A DNA stretch of 64,000 bases from NCBI GenBank assembly GCA_964017195.1, contig OZ024894.1:33742684-33806683 (forward strand), written 5' to 3'. Under the pieces are notes generated by a model that saw only the letters and a program-made list of their open reading frames with translations, did no database searches and had not been told where the DNA came from. This document shows, one piece after another, positions 33,573 to 43,939 of this stretch; position 1 is the stretch's first letter, and each line of letters starts with the position of its first letter. The position numbers were made by a program, and so were the translations under genes. The DNA is from Siderastrea radians. Lineage: Eukaryota > Cnidaria > Anthozoa > Scleractinia > Rhizangiidae.

Positions 33573-36500
33573 ATGACTGAAGAGGAGCAAAGAAACATAC
33601 CAGAGGATGTTGAAGAGCGTTTGGAGACGTTCAAACAACAAAAGGCTAAAGCGAAGACTAATTTTACTCGAGCCAGACATAAGTTGTTGGCATTAATTGA
33701 TGATGACCATCCACCAAGACGAAGCGAAGTGCGGGAAGAATGCCGAAAGCTTGATACGGCCCTGGAGAAAGCAATGTGTGTTATGGAGAACCTTTCGGAG
33801 GAATATTCGCGAGTAGGAGACCGATACAATCGAAGAAAGCTCGGGAGAGAAATCGAACAACTAGAGAACGAATTTACCGAGGCGCAGAATAGAACACAAG
33901 ATTACCTGGATAAAACGAAACCGGAGTCTTCGAGCGAGAGTTCGACAGACAGTGTTCGTGAGGGACGCGAAGAAGAAATTCGAATTCAATCGCGCCTGGA
34001 TTCTCAAGCCTCCCCAAGCCTTCGACAAGAAGGAAATATTCCAATTGAACCACGCTTGGATTCTGAAGCCTTCTCAAGTCTTCAACACGAAGATAAAATT
34101 CGAATTCATCCGCGCTTGGATGATCGAGACCTTCATCATCATAACAATTGGCGGCAAAAACCGCTCATAGGAGAGAAAAGTTGGGAAGAAGACATAAAGC
34201 CCCATCCACGCGCTCCGTCACCGACGCCATTAGATTCAACTCGAACTCCAGCGACCATCGGACATGACATGTGGAGACAACTCAAACGCGTCTCTATCCC
34301 AGTATTTTCGGGAAACAAGAAGAATTATGAAAACTGGAAGGCGGCGTTTATGGCTTGCATAGACAAAGCACCTGCCACACCAGAGTACAAATTACTTCAG
34401 CTACGTCAGTACTTATCAGGAGAAGCGCTTAAGACCATTGAGAGTTTAGGACATTCGGGATATGCATACGAAGCTGCAAAGGAGAGACTCGAACGTAAGT
34501 TTGGCGGGAAACGGCGTCAAATTGCAATTAATCTCGAGGAGCTGGAAACCTTCAAACCTATTCGACCGGAAAATTCCAAAGATATTGAGAACTTTGCGGA
34601 CCTTCTAGACATCGCAGTAATTAACCTTAAGGAAGCAGGCAGAATAGAAGATCTTGGAGACGGATCGTTGTACTTAAAACTTCAGAAAAAGATGACCGAA
34701 CCCATGCTTGCACGGTATCACCGATGGGTGTGGGAGAATTACAAAAGCGAATCAGTGGAAACTCTACGGGAGTGGGTGCTGCAAGAATCGCAATTCCAGA
34801 CAATTGCGCACGAAACTATCAAAGGCCTGACGAAGCCAGAAGGACGCCCTGACAACCCAAACAAGTTACGTACCTTCTTCTCAGAAGATATTACCGCCGA
34901 GCAGAAGCAACAAGAGTGTCCAGTTTGCAGCAATCGCCACGGGATTTGGAACTGTGAAGAGTTCAACGAGATGGATGTCAATCGTCGCTGGGAACTTGCC
35001 AAACAACTGAAGTTGTGTTTTCGATGTTTGAGTGGGGGTCACCAAGGAAATTTTTGCCGCCGAAGCAGAGTCTGTGCTGTAAATGGTTGTCGTGGAAATC
35101 ATCACAAATTATTACACTACCTTCAAAGGCCCCCGGTCGGAGTTCAAGACAAAAATTTGGACCGACAACCCTTAACAGTAAATTTACCCACAGTGAGAGA
35201 TCAGAAAAAGTGCTCGTCAACTCCCTCGGCTGTTAGTTCCGACAGTTCGGCCAGGCCGACGCCAGCTTTGGTGACTCAGGTTGTCACGGAGGGGGAGCCG
35301 CAAAACGCTGCTGAGAGATCACATACAATGATGGCTTTGAAAGCGTCAGACACCCCTAATTTTGTCGCCCTACGAACCGTTCCTGTAATTTTGAAAAGTG
35401 GAAACCGCCGAGTGGAGGTGAACGCCCTCTTGGACGACGCTAGTACAAAGACGTACCTTAACTCCGACGTTGCAGCAGAGTTAGGCCTGCAGGGAAATTG
35501 TCAAAGAGTGACAGTGAACGTACCCAATGGAAGAACTGAAACATTTGAAACAATGCCTGTTGAATTTGAGATCGAAAGTTTGGATGGCAGTTTCATTAGA
35601 AGGATCAGCGCATTCACGACAGATCGAGTCACCGGTAACCTGCGTATAATCGACTGGGGGAAGGAGTCAGAAAAGTGGAAACACCTTCAGGGTATTCAGT
35701 TCCCAAAACAAAGTACAGCTAGACCGATCGTTGATATTCTAATTGGCGTTGATTGCCTAGACTTGCCTTTTTCTCACGAAGATGTGCAAGGCCTACCGGG
35801 AGAGCCCATCGCAAGACGTACACCTCTTGGCTGGACTTGTATCGGAAATCCGGACGGCAATCAAGGGCGTTGCGTTCAGACTAATTTCATTCATGCTTAC
35901 TTCGTTCGTGAGGAGTTAAAGCTGGAGGAAATTGATTCGACTCTCCGTAAATTCTGGGAAGTTGAGGCCGTTAGCAAGAGTGAACCCGTCCTGGGAATTG
36001 AGGACAGAATTGCAATGGAAAAGGTAAAAAAGTCTTTGAAATTTGTGGACGGACGCTATCAAGTTGGCATTCCCTGGAAAGAAAACTCACCCTTGTTAAA
36101 AAACAATTATGAAATGGCATTCAGACGACTTCAGAATACTGAACAGCGGCTTTTCAAGAAACCAGATACTGCCAGAGCTTATAGAGACTGTATTGAACAA
36201 TACATTTCAAAGGGATACATCCGCAAAGTGCCTGTGACTGAAGAACAACCCTCTACCAAGTGGTTTCTACCTCATTTTCCTATTGTGAAACCGGACAGGA
36301 CGACCACGAAGACGCGGATCGTTTTTGATGCTTCTGCGCAGTATCAAGGTGTTTCCTTAAATGACGCGATCTGCCCGGGACCGAAATTACAGCGCGACCT
36401 CTTTCATGTCCTGCTTCGCTTTCGAAAAAATCCTGTTGCTTTGGTCTGTGATATCGCAGAAATGTACCTGCGAATTGAAGTTGCGCCTGAAGATCGACCC

Positions 36501-36935
36501 TTTCATCGTTTTCTCTGGAGAGACTTAGACTTACAGAAGTCACCGGAAGAGTACGAGTTCAGCCGTGTCGTATTTGGTGTCAATTCGTCGCCTTTCTTAG
36601 CTCAATTTGTAACGCAGCACCATGCAAAAACTCATGGAAGTGAGTACCCACTCGCAGCGGAAACCGTCCTCAAATCAACGTACATGGACGACAGCATGGA
36701 TTCTGTGTCTGACGATCAACAAGGCATCGAGCTTTACAGCCAGTTATCACAGGTGTGGAAAGGGGCCGGAATGCACGCTCGAAAGTGGCTGTCAAACTCT
36801 CCAACCGTGTTAAACGAGATTCCATCGGATGACAGAGCCTCTGAAATTGATTTGAAGGACGGCCATCTACCCTGTACTAAAACACTCGGAGTTCTGTGGG
36901 GGGCGGCGAAGGATGCGTTCACCTTCAAGGTTTGA
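33573..36935 (+). CDS. BEL/Pao gag, protease and reverse transcriptase part of the polyprotein (ends at an in-frame TGA)
   Basis: The first in-frame ATG is at 33573; the frame is open further upstream from GTG at 33546, and a short out-of-frame ATG frame precedes it at 33551. The N-terminal region is charged coiled-coil gag with a repeated IRIQSRLDS / IPIEPRLDS / IRIHPRLDD motif (33984-34122). A zinc knuckle CFRCLSGGHQGNFC (C-x2-C-x4-H-x4-C) starts at 35016. The protease has LLDDAST at 35427, where most aspartic proteases have DSG or DTG. The reverse transcriptase follows, with LVCDIAEMY near 36447 and the YMDD box at 36681. Translation would stop at TGA 36933-36935, just after the polymerase palm and before the RNase H region. 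The same frame stays open after it. Confidence 0.92.
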   Translation: MTEEEQRNIPEDVEERLETFKQQKAKAKTNFTRARHKLLALIDDDHPPRRSEVREECRKLDTALEKAMCVMENLSEEYSRVGDRYNRRKLGREIEQLENEFTEAQNRTQDYLDKTKPESSSESSTDSVREGREEEIRIQSRLDSQASPSLRQEGNIPIEPRLDSEAFSSLQHEDKIRIHPRLDDRDLHHHNNWRQKPLIGEKSWEEDIKPHPRAPSPTPLDSTRTPATIGHDMWRQLKRVSIPVFSGNKKNYENWKAAFMACIDKAPATPEYKLLQLRQYLSGEALKTIESLGHSGYAYEAAKERLERKFGGKRRQIAINLEELETFKPIRPENSKDIENFADLLDIAVINLKEAGRIEDLGDGSLYLKLQKKMTEPMLARYHRWVWENYKSESVETLREWVLQESQFQTIAHETIKGLTKPEGRPDNPNKLRTFFSEDITAEQKQQECPVCSNRHGIWNCEEFNEMDVNRRWELAKQLKLCFRCLSGGHQGNFCRRSRVCAVNGCRGNHHKLLHYLQRPPVGVQDKNLDRQPLTVNLPTVRDQKKCSSTPSAVSSDSSARPTPALVTQVVTEGEPQNAAERSHTMMALKASDTPNFVALRTVPVILKSGNRRVEVNALLDDASTKTYLNSDVAAELGLQGNCQRVTVNVPNGRTETFETMPVEFEIESLDGSFIRRISAFTTDRVTGNLRIIDWGKESEKWKHLQGIQFPKQSTARPIVDILIGVDCLDLPFSHEDVQGLPGEPIARRTPLGWTCIGNPDGNQGRCVQTNFIHAYFVREELKLEEIDSTLRKFWEVEAVSKSEPVLGIEDRIAMEKVKKSLKFVDGRYQVGIPWKENSPLLKNNYEMAFRRLQNTEQRLFKKPDTARAYRDCIEQYISKGYIRKVPVTEEQPSTKWFLPHFPIVKPDRTTTKTRIVFDASAQYQGVSLNDAICPGPKLQRDLFHVLLRFRKNPVALVCDIAEMYLRIEVAPEDRPFHRFLWRDLDLQKSPEEYEFSRVVFGVNSSPFLAQFVTQHHAKTHGSEYPLAAETVLKSTYMDDSMDSVSDDQQGIELYSQLSQVWKGAGMHARKWLSNSPTVLNEIPSDDRASEIDLKDGHLPCTKTLGVLWGAAKDAFTFKV

Positions 36936-39296
36936 CCACCTGGTAACTATTTCTCCTTCACCAAGCGTAACTTCCTGTCCAAGGTAGCAACTCTCTTTGA
37001 CCCACTTGGCTTCTTGTCGCCATTCATCATCAGAGCTAAGGTGTTACTACAAGACCTGTGGACCGTAGGGCTGGATTGGGATGATCCTCTGGGCGAACCC
37101 CTGGTATGCAGAAGTCGCAAATGGTTCGAAGAATTGTCCGAGCTTGACCAAATCAGGGTTCCAAGGTGCTTACAGCTGCAGACAGAAGAAACACCGGTCG
37201 ACACTTCTCTTCATACCTTTGTGGACGCTTCCCAAGATGCCTACGGAGCCGTTGTGTATTACAGGAATGCTTACCAAAGTGAGTTTGCGTCTAGCATTAT
37301 CGTGGCTTTGAAAACAAGAGTCGCGCCGCTTAGCGCCATGAGTGTTCCTCGTTTGGAGTTGATGGGTGCCGTTCTCGGCTTAAGAATGACGGAGGAGATT
37401 TCAAAAGCATTAAACACTCCACTAACCCAAGCAGTGTTCTGGTCAGACAGTGCGGACGTGCTCTGGTGGTTACGTAATCCTAGCCGAACTTTCAAACCAT
37501 TCGTCGCTAACAGAGTCGCCGAAATTCAAGCGTCGTCTAGCTCTAAACAATGGAAGTATGTTCCGACAAAGGAAAATCCTGCTGACCTTGCAACAAGAGG
37601 AATGACAGCGTCCCAGCTAGTCAACTCTGAGATTTGGTGGCAAGGTCCAAAATTCTTGAGAGAAGTGGAATCTCAATGGCCGAAAAATCTAGTTCAAGAG
37701 TCACCGTCAGCACGAAGAGAAATTCGAACGAGAGGGCGTTTTAGCAAAACAGAGGCTCAAGATGTTCAAGAAAGTACACTGATTGCAGTTGTAACAGAAA
37801 GCCCACTGAGCTGGCGTTTGAACCCTCTTCGATTTTCGAGCTGGATTCGACTCGTGAGGGTCCACGCGTGGGTGTCTCGTTTTCTAGATAATTGCTGTTT
37901 ACCGAAAGAACAACGAACTGCCGGAGAGATAACGCTTGAAGAGATCAAAGCTGCTGAGATCCAAATCATTACAAGAGCCCAGCAAGAAGCATTCGCTAAT
38001 GAGTATCTACTAATCGCAAAGGGAAAAGAACTGCCGTCTTCGAGCAAAATCCTTCACCTTCGGCCACTTATCGACGAGGACGGAATTTTACGCTGTGACG
38101 GACGTCTCAAGTATGCTGAGTTTATCCCGTACGAGACACGCTTCCAGATAATTCTTCCCCGAAGGCACTGGGTAACTACTCTCCTCATCAAGCACTACCA
38201 CGAGAAAGGCTATCACACGAGCGGGACTAATCAAACTTTAGCTGATCTAACTTCACGTTTCTGGATAATCGCTGGTCGAGAAGAAATTCGAGCATGGGAA
38301 AGGGAGTGTGCACAGTGTCGAAAATCCAAAGCCAAACCTGCTAGTCAAGTGATGGCACCTTTACCAAGGATAAGAGTTAAGGAACCTTTACGAGCGTTCT
38401 CTCGAGTGGCTGTAGATTTTGCTGGGCCATTTTTTACCGTTCAAGGAAGAGGCAAACCCAGGAAGAAACGCTATTTGTGCCTGTTTACCTGCCTATTATC
38501 AAGAGCCGTACATTTGGAGGTCGCATTTGGACTGGACACCGACTCATTTCTGAACGCGTTTTATCGCATGGTCAATCGGAGAGGCCTTCCGCTGGAAGTT
38601 ATCTCCGACAACGGAGGAAATTTTGTTGGAGCAGAAAAGGAATTGCGCGAGTTGGTAAAGAAACTTGACGAGGATAAAATTCAAGGGTCCATGGCAAACC
38701 AAGGCATCAAGTGGCATTTCAACCCTCCATTAGCGCCTCACTTTGGGGGGGTACATGAAATCATGATAAAGGCGGCTAAAAAAGCAATCTACGGGATCCT
38801 GGGGACGGCTGACATAAACGATGAAGAACTGATTACAGCTTTCACTGGCGCCGAGGCATTGATAAATTCTAGGCCATTAACGTATCAAACCACAAACCCA
38901 GATGATGATGTGCCTCTGACACCGAACCATTTTCTTCATGGACAAATCGGAGGCCAATTCGCGGCAGAGTCCGTGGATGAAAAAGATTTCAACGTCAAGA
39001 AAAGATGGCGGAGGATACAAGAACTAGTGAAGCATTTCTGGCAACGCTGGCTAAGGGAATGGTTGCCGAGGCTTAATTCGAGAAAGAAGTGGCTTAACCC
39101 TCAAAAAGATCTTCAAGTAGGAGAAGTGGTACTCATCGTTTCACCTGATACCCCACGCGGCCAATGGCCTCTTGGACGAGTAATCGAAGTTCATCCCGGC
39201 GAAGACGGTCGTGTACGAGTTGCAAAAATTCAAGTTGGACGGAATGTTATCACTCGAAGTGTTTCCAAACTGTGCCCTTTGGAAGTTTGTGATTAG
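36936..39296 (+). CDS. BEL/Pao RNase H and integrase part, same frame, downstream of the TGA
   Basis: The frame continues directly from the TGA to a stop at 39294-39296. The first ATG is at 37014, but this is not a natural start: the open text from 36936 (LSKVATLFDPLGFLSPF) is family sequence. RNase H residues are visible at VDAS (37221), PRLELMG (37347) and WSDSADV (37440). The integrase has an HHCC zinc domain (H at 38193 and 38214, C at 38307 and 38316) and a catalytic triad in VDFAGP (38412), SDNGGNF (38604) and GVHE (38748), with 49 residues between the second D and the E. A C-terminal GQWPLGRVIEVHPG segment matches the end domain of BEL integrases. Confidence 0.9.
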   Translation, partial: PPGNYFSFTKRNFLSKVATLFDPLGFLSPFIIRAKVLLQDLWTVGLDWDDPLGEPLVCRSRKWFEELSELDQIRVPRCLQLQTEETPVDTSLHTFVDASQDAYGAVVYYRNAYQSEFASSIIVALKTRVAPLSAMSVPRLELMGAVLGLRMTEEISKALNTPLTQAVFWSDSADVLWWLRNPSRTFKPFVANRVAEIQASSSSKQWKYVPTKENPADLATRGMTASQLVNSEIWWQGPKFLREVESQWPKNLVQESPSARREIRTRGRFSKTEAQDVQESTLIAVVTESPLSWRLNPLRFSSWIRLVRVHAWVSRFLDNCCLPKEQRTAGEITLEEIKAAEIQIITRAQQEAFANEYLLIAKGKELPSSSKILHLRPLIDEDGILRCDGRLKYAEFIPYETRFQIILPRRHWVTTLLIKHYHEKGYHTSGTNQTLADLTSRFWIIAGREEIRAWERECAQCRKSKAKPASQVMAPLPRIRVKEPLRAFSRVAVDFAGPFFTVQGRGKPRKKRYLCLFTCLLSRAVHLEVAFGLDTDSFLNAFYRMVNRRGLPLEVISDNGGNFVGAEKELRELVKKLDEDKIQGSMANQGIKWHFNPPLAPHFGGVHEIMIKAAKKAIYGILGTADINDEELITAFTGAEALINSRPLTYQTTNPDDDVPLTPNHFLHGQIGGQFAAESVDEKDFNVKKRWRRIQELVKHFWQRWLREWLPRLNSRKKWLNPQKDLQVGEVVLIVSPDTPRGQWPLGRVIEVHPGEDGRVRVAKIQVGRNVITRSVSKLCPLEVCD

Positions 39297-39410
39297 TCAG
39301 ACGAAAAGAACTACTTAGAGAAACTTTAAGTTTAATTGAATTTTCATTAATGGACACGTTCTCACCTCCTTTGTAGAAGAGTTCATCGATATGCTCCACC
39401 GTGCATATCG

Positions 39411-39423
39411 AGGAGGGGGAGAA
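39411..39423 (+). other. Polypurine tract
   Basis: AGGAGGGGGAGAA lies directly before the 3' LTR and would prime plus-strand synthesis. Confidence 0.85.
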
Positions 39424-39735
39424 TGTTCTCAAGGGACCTTGTTTGTTAAAAAATAGTTACACAAGTCAAAGACAATGGGACTAATTATTGAGTGTTACAA
39501 ATCATGCAAATACTTCTAAATTATATGCATAGGTTGTGTACTACAAATTAGGAGCGCGGATAATTTTTTTGCTAGTCAGTATCTTTGTTCGTTCGAGAAA
39601 CGTTTTCAGTTGTGTTAAATAGAATCGAAAATCAAGTACATGTAAAATCGGAAATCGAGTAGCGAGCAAGAATTTTCAATCGCAAAGAAGTTGTACCAAC
39701 AAAAGAGTAAATATATGTTTTGTCACGTCAAAACA
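39424..39735 (+). repeat. 3' LTR of the BEL/Pao element
   Basis: 312 bases, no difference from the 5' LTR was found on reading through both. Followed by the ACACA target duplication. Confidence 0.95.
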
Positions 39736-40235
39736 ACACAAGGTACTTTAATTAACTGCTCAAACTCTGGATAACCTTTAACTTTGCTATAAACCTGATA
39801 AATCTCCAAGCAAAAGAAAATGGCTTCCTGTGAGAGCTTCACGCAAAGTTTTATCTATTTGACAGAAAATAAAGTTACTATTTGGGACTGGAGTTTCAAT
39901 TGTGTAATATGTACTTAAACAATTATTGCCCTCAATGTCGGTGAATATTTACCTCGCCACATCGGTGAATAGTCATTAAATGTTAAATTAAAATATGACA
40001 AAATTGTACAAAATTGTCCAGTGCGATCCAGGTCTTAGGGTCAAGTCCAAGGTCGCCAATATTTTGTTAAAAAATATACCAAAAAACGTTGCAAAAGAAA
40101 AACACATCTTCACGTGCTTTACATGTAAAAAGCCTTTATGTAAGTGACTGTCACACGTTATTGCACTCAGATGAAATTAATGTTAAGTTGCTTCTTACAC
40201 TTCAGATAGACTGCTTGCTGTGTACAGTATAGAAG

Positions 40236-41687
40236 ATGCAGTTCAGAGGCTGTTTATTTGCCGTTTTCCTCTTTGCCTGCGTGCTCAGCATGCTTTTATT
40301 ATCATCTCGTGATTTCAACAACAACCATACTATACCCAAACCTTATAATAAAACTGCTTTGGGAAAAAAAAGGAAAGTACTGGTTGACATACAAGCTGCG
40401 TTAGACTATGAAGTGTGGAGTCACCTCAGCGATTTAAACATTACCGACGATTTGATGTCAAAAGCCATTCATATTGGCAATCCTACCCGCTTGAAAAACG
40501 TGCTAAGGAAAGTTTTAAGGGGAGAAGATGTTAATCTTGTTGTCCTGGGAGGTTCGAATAGCGCGGGTGGATACCTAGGAGCTGACGAGAAGAGTTTAGA
40601 TGGGTTGTACTTCAGAGTGTTCACAAACTGGTGGAACAAAACTATTGGTAAAGTAACAAACGCCTCTGTGAAAACGCTTCAACTGGCAATTGGAGGAACT
40701 GGCAGCTATTTTTTTGCTTATTGCTACAAGACATTTATAGCGGAAGACGAAAAGATTGATATTGTCCTGATAGAAGTCTCCGTTAACGACGGGAGCGATG
40801 TAAAACCGCTGGAACAACTGACTAGGCAGGTCCTGGTGCATCTTTCAGCGCCCGCGGTGCTTTACATTAATTTGGTAACACGGGTTGGTCCAAGAAATCC
40901 TTCGTGTGTTAACTTAGAAACTTTTGGGCAAAGTGATGTTGCACGCCATTATGATGTTGCATCCATAAGTTTGAAGGAAGTACTTTGCCGAAAAGAAAAA
41001 GGAAAATGGAAGGCTAAAATTACGAGTACGACAGCCTCAGATGGCCATGTTAATGGGAACGCGCATGTTCTAGTTGCTGTAATGATGATCAAGTATGTAA
41101 GAAGAGCTTTCAAAGGACTCATCAATGACGTCATGACAGACGTCTATCAAGTAGAAGGGAAAAGGTTAGAAGGACAAAAAAGGCTTAATTTGCCGAAGCT
41201 TTTGTTCATCGAGCGCGAAACGGAAGTTTTGAAAAATCCATTGTGTTGGACAGGAAAAACACCAGACGTATCGAAACGTCTTCACCGTCCTAATATCCAG
41301 CTTAGAATTATAAAGAATGAAGGATTTTCAACCTGCTTACTACCGAAAAGAAAAACCAAACCACTTCGCCCTGATGCAGGAGGGGGTTGGTGTGCACAGA
41401 AACGGTCTAGCATTCTTAAGCTTAGTATCTTTGTTCCACGTCTTACCGTCAATGATGTTATCTCACGGTCTGTGACGGTTATGGTCCAGAACAGAGGAGG
41501 AAACGCTTTGGTTTGGCTTGATGACAACAGAAGCAAAGCTGTTGAGGTCAAAAGGACTAAAGGAAGTGATAAATATCACATGATTGGAACAAGAGTGACT
41601 CCAGGCCTTCATAACCTCACGGTTATAACAGTACGCGACGGACTGTTAGTGGTCAGCGGCGTGTTTGTTGGACCACCTGACACTTAA
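40236..41687 (+). CDS. SGNH/GDSL-type hydrolase, type II membrane or secreted, intact copy
   Basis: Single-exon frame of 483 residues. An N-terminal hydrophobic segment (residues 6-23) after a short basic start fits a signal anchor of a Golgi or secreted protein; sites NKT, NIT, NKT, NAS and NLT could be N-glycosylated. SGNH blocks are visible: LVVLGGSNSAGG (serine about residue 107, GGS in place of GDS), AIGGTGS (about 152-157), VLIEVSVND (asparagine 184) and SDGHVNGNAH (D269, H271). A C-terminal beta-rich region (about 380-483) contains VWLDDN and HNLTVITV. The family acts on ester bonds, often on acylated glycans; the substrate here is unknown. The gene lies in the duplicated block, just after the BEL element. 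Assignment to the fold is by motif; function is inference. Confidence 0.8.
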   Translation: MQFRGCLFAVFLFACVLSMLLLSSRDFNNNHTIPKPYNKTALGKKRKVLVDIQAALDYEVWSHLSDLNITDDLMSKAIHIGNPTRLKNVLRKVLRGEDVNLVVLGGSNSAGGYLGADEKSLDGLYFRVFTNWWNKTIGKVTNASVKTLQLAIGGTGSYFFAYCYKTFIAEDEKIDIVLIEVSVNDGSDVKPLEQLTRQVLVHLSAPAVLYINLVTRVGPRNPSCVNLETFGQSDVARHYDVASISLKEVLCRKEKGKWKAKITSTTASDGHVNGNAHVLVAVMMIKYVRRAFKGLINDVMTDVYQVEGKRLEGQKRLNLPKLLFIERETEVLKNPLCWTGKTPDVSKRLHRPNIQLRIIKNEGFSTCLLPKRKTKPLRPDAGGGWCAQKRSSILKLSIFVPRLTVNDVISRSVTVMVQNRGGNALVWLDDNRSKAVEVKRTKGSDKYHMIGTRVTPGLHNLTVITVRDGLLVVSGVFVGPPDT

Positions 41688-42033
41688 GATTCCCATGAAC
41701 ATGTATAAGTTGTTACAAACTTTTTAAATCGTGCAGAGCATCACTCAACGCCATAACATAAACCAAGATACTTTTACTTTTCCAATCTCCTTTATGTCAC
41801 TAAAGAGATGCTTGGAATGGAGGTTAATCAAACTTTACTATTGGCAAATTTAATTTGTCTTAAACCGTATTATTGGCAGTTAAATGTGTCTGTTGTTCTA
41901 GCCCTGCATTTTAATTTGCTCATTAGTAGGTTACGACTATGGGGTAAAAACAATCTTAGCAAGGGTTACTGGAATCCAAAAAGACAATTGTGGGTAAAAA
42001 CGCATTTGTTAGAGGTTAAGCAACCATAATCCT

Positions 42034-42039
42034 AATAAA
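42034..42039 (+). terminator. Polyadenylation signal of the SGNH gene
   Basis: AATAAA about 350 bases after the stop codon. The matching place in unit 2 (about 52138) reads a run of A, so that copy has lost it. Confidence 0.5.
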
Positions 42040-42142
42040 GGCATTAAAATACTACCAGTAAGCACCGCAATCCATCCTGAGAAGCGCAAAACAAATGCGC
42101 AGTAGCAAAAGGCAAAAGGAGGCACCGTCCTCAAAGGCTAGT

Positions 42143-43100
42143 TAACGGATGACGTCATGTTAATGACGTCATACGGTTGATGCTGTAAACCTAAAAACGG
42201 CGCTGTCCGATGATATACGGTATCTGTCTCACATGTACGTGTGTGAGGCCGGGGGGTACTCTTTTTATGCTGGGTGGGGGTGTGCCACCGGGACGCTGAA
42301 ACCCTTACATTATGAGCGAGATATACCCATACACCTTGGATAGATGGGAGTACGACCCTCGGGCTTGAGTCTCGATCAAGAGGAACGATGTAATTGATTT
42401 TACTTCGATGGTAGGCCTATCGAACGAGCAACACAAAAAGTTGATTTCAGTACGCGCGAGTGCATGAGATCTAGGTACAATATTTAGCAAAGTTACACTC
42501 TGTATAAGACGTCACGAAAGGAACGGGGAAATAAGCTGATCGCTGATTGGGCACAAAAAATACAATGCCACAAAATTTGTGCTCAATCAGAAGCAAGAAC
42601 GTAAATGGACTCTTGAACTAGTCCGTTAAAGGTATTCTCCCAGGGGTTGCTCCCGCCCGTCTTGTAAACTTTCGCTCGCACAAGGCTTCAGCTCGCACCG
42701 ATTTCGCTCATTTATCTGCCTCTCTCCCCGACTATGTGCCCCTGGGTCTCCGAGGATAGCCTTTCCCCTACTCCTGTAAATGTATGTGCAAAAGAGAGTT
42801 TCTGATTGGTTTATATGTCTCCTAAACAATTGACAGCACTAGAGGGCAGAAAAATGCGTCGTAGGGGAGGTAGAAGATATAGAGTGTCCTCCACGCGGAA
42901 CATGCATGAAGCACGGCTGGTTTTGGACGTGCGGCCTAGCTTGAAAACAAGATATAAATAATTCATCAATTCGATCCAATTCCGATTACAGACTGTCGAC
43001 ACCATCCACCACCCGTTCACTGCGCAAGCCAAATATGTCATCGGTTCTGCACGCACTGCGTGGGAAAATCCCAGACGGTCGGGAATTTCACTGTTTCCCG
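42143..43100. other. Unit 1-specific segment, repeat-rich
   Basis: Absent at the matching site of unit 2. It contains a G/C-run repeat (42245-42360) and a CTTTCGCTCGCACAAGGC passage; no gene recognised. Confidence 0.45.
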
Positions 43101-43675
43101 ACCCTCCCAGATCTTGCCGATATATCAGAAAATCGCCAGACGTCTGTCCCAGATTCTCCCAATATTGAATTTGGCGGGAAATGGAAAGTGCGCCAAAATT
43201 TGAAACTTATAAATTAATGTAACAGCAACATGGAGCATCGGCCTTTATATTCCGATCTTTGAAATCTGCACGGGCACGGTTGCCACAGAGGAATTATCAT
43301 TTCCTTTTCTTGCTTCTTCTCCGAGAGATTTCAGGTATCCATCGGAATCGTCTTGATCGACAATAACAGACGCCATGTTTATTTGTGGGGGGGAGGGGGG
43401 AGGGACTTAAGTCAAGCAATTTAGAGGATTGGTAACGAGCTAAAACTATCGTCGATGTCCCCGACGCCCCCGACAGTACGAATTGGAGTTTTCACATGTT
43501 GGGAATGATCGCCGACCATCGCAGAAATCGCTCCCGATTTGTCTCCGACAATCCCAGACGATCGGGGATGTCTACGATTTCGAGTTATCATTAGTCCACA
43601 GAACTGGGACGGTCGGGAAACAGTGGAATCCCCGATCTTCTGGGATTTTCCCGACATATGAAACTAGCCTTAAAC
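43060..43675. repeat. CCCGACATAT-ended repeat, unit 1 copy
   Basis: Contains several TCCCAGACGATCGGGGA-like palindromes and ends TTTTCCCGACATATGAAACT. The unit 2 counterpart (52367-53423) keeps both ends (GGCTAGTTTTCATATGTCGG and its complement), showing it is a DNA element with inverted ends. Confidence 0.55.
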
Positions 43676-43939
43676 ACTATTTGTGGATCCGCCCCTGTTG
43701 AAATTCTTATTGCTTATAGCAGAACAAATCACCTTGCACTGCAAAATTAACTGCACCACATGAAGGCACTACCCAGTAGTGTTCGTTTGAATGGTCACAC
43801 ATCCTAATTTGTTCATTGTTTATTTTCACACTTTAGTTCTTCACCCACACTTACTCAGAGGTTAGAACAACCTTGTAAAGAGTCCTGAAGTCTTTAAGCA
43901 ATGGGACCACATTTTCTTTAGGTTTACTTCCAACCGTTC

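Larger units (their letters stand above)
33191..39735 (+). mobile_element. BEL/Pao LTR retrotransposon, nearly complete
   Basis: The 6.5-kb element has two 312-bp LTRs that look identical base for base, TG...CA ends, a primer binding site, one gag-pol frame, and a purine-rich tract. The 5-base sequence ACACA on both sides is a target duplication. The matching site in unit 2 (about 47245-47275) has no element. Identical LTRs mean recent insertion. There is no env-like frame between integrase and the 3' LTR. An in-frame TGA breaks the coding region. Confidence 0.95.

Noticed and set aside
36930..36940. Programmed stop-codon readthrough in the BEL element
   Set aside because: The stop is between reverse transcriptase and RNase H, not at the gag-pol boundary, and the following bases do not form a known readthrough context that I can support.
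39297..39410. Env-like frame after integrase
   Set aside because: Only about 115 bases separate the integrase stop from the polypurine tract, too short for an envelope gene.
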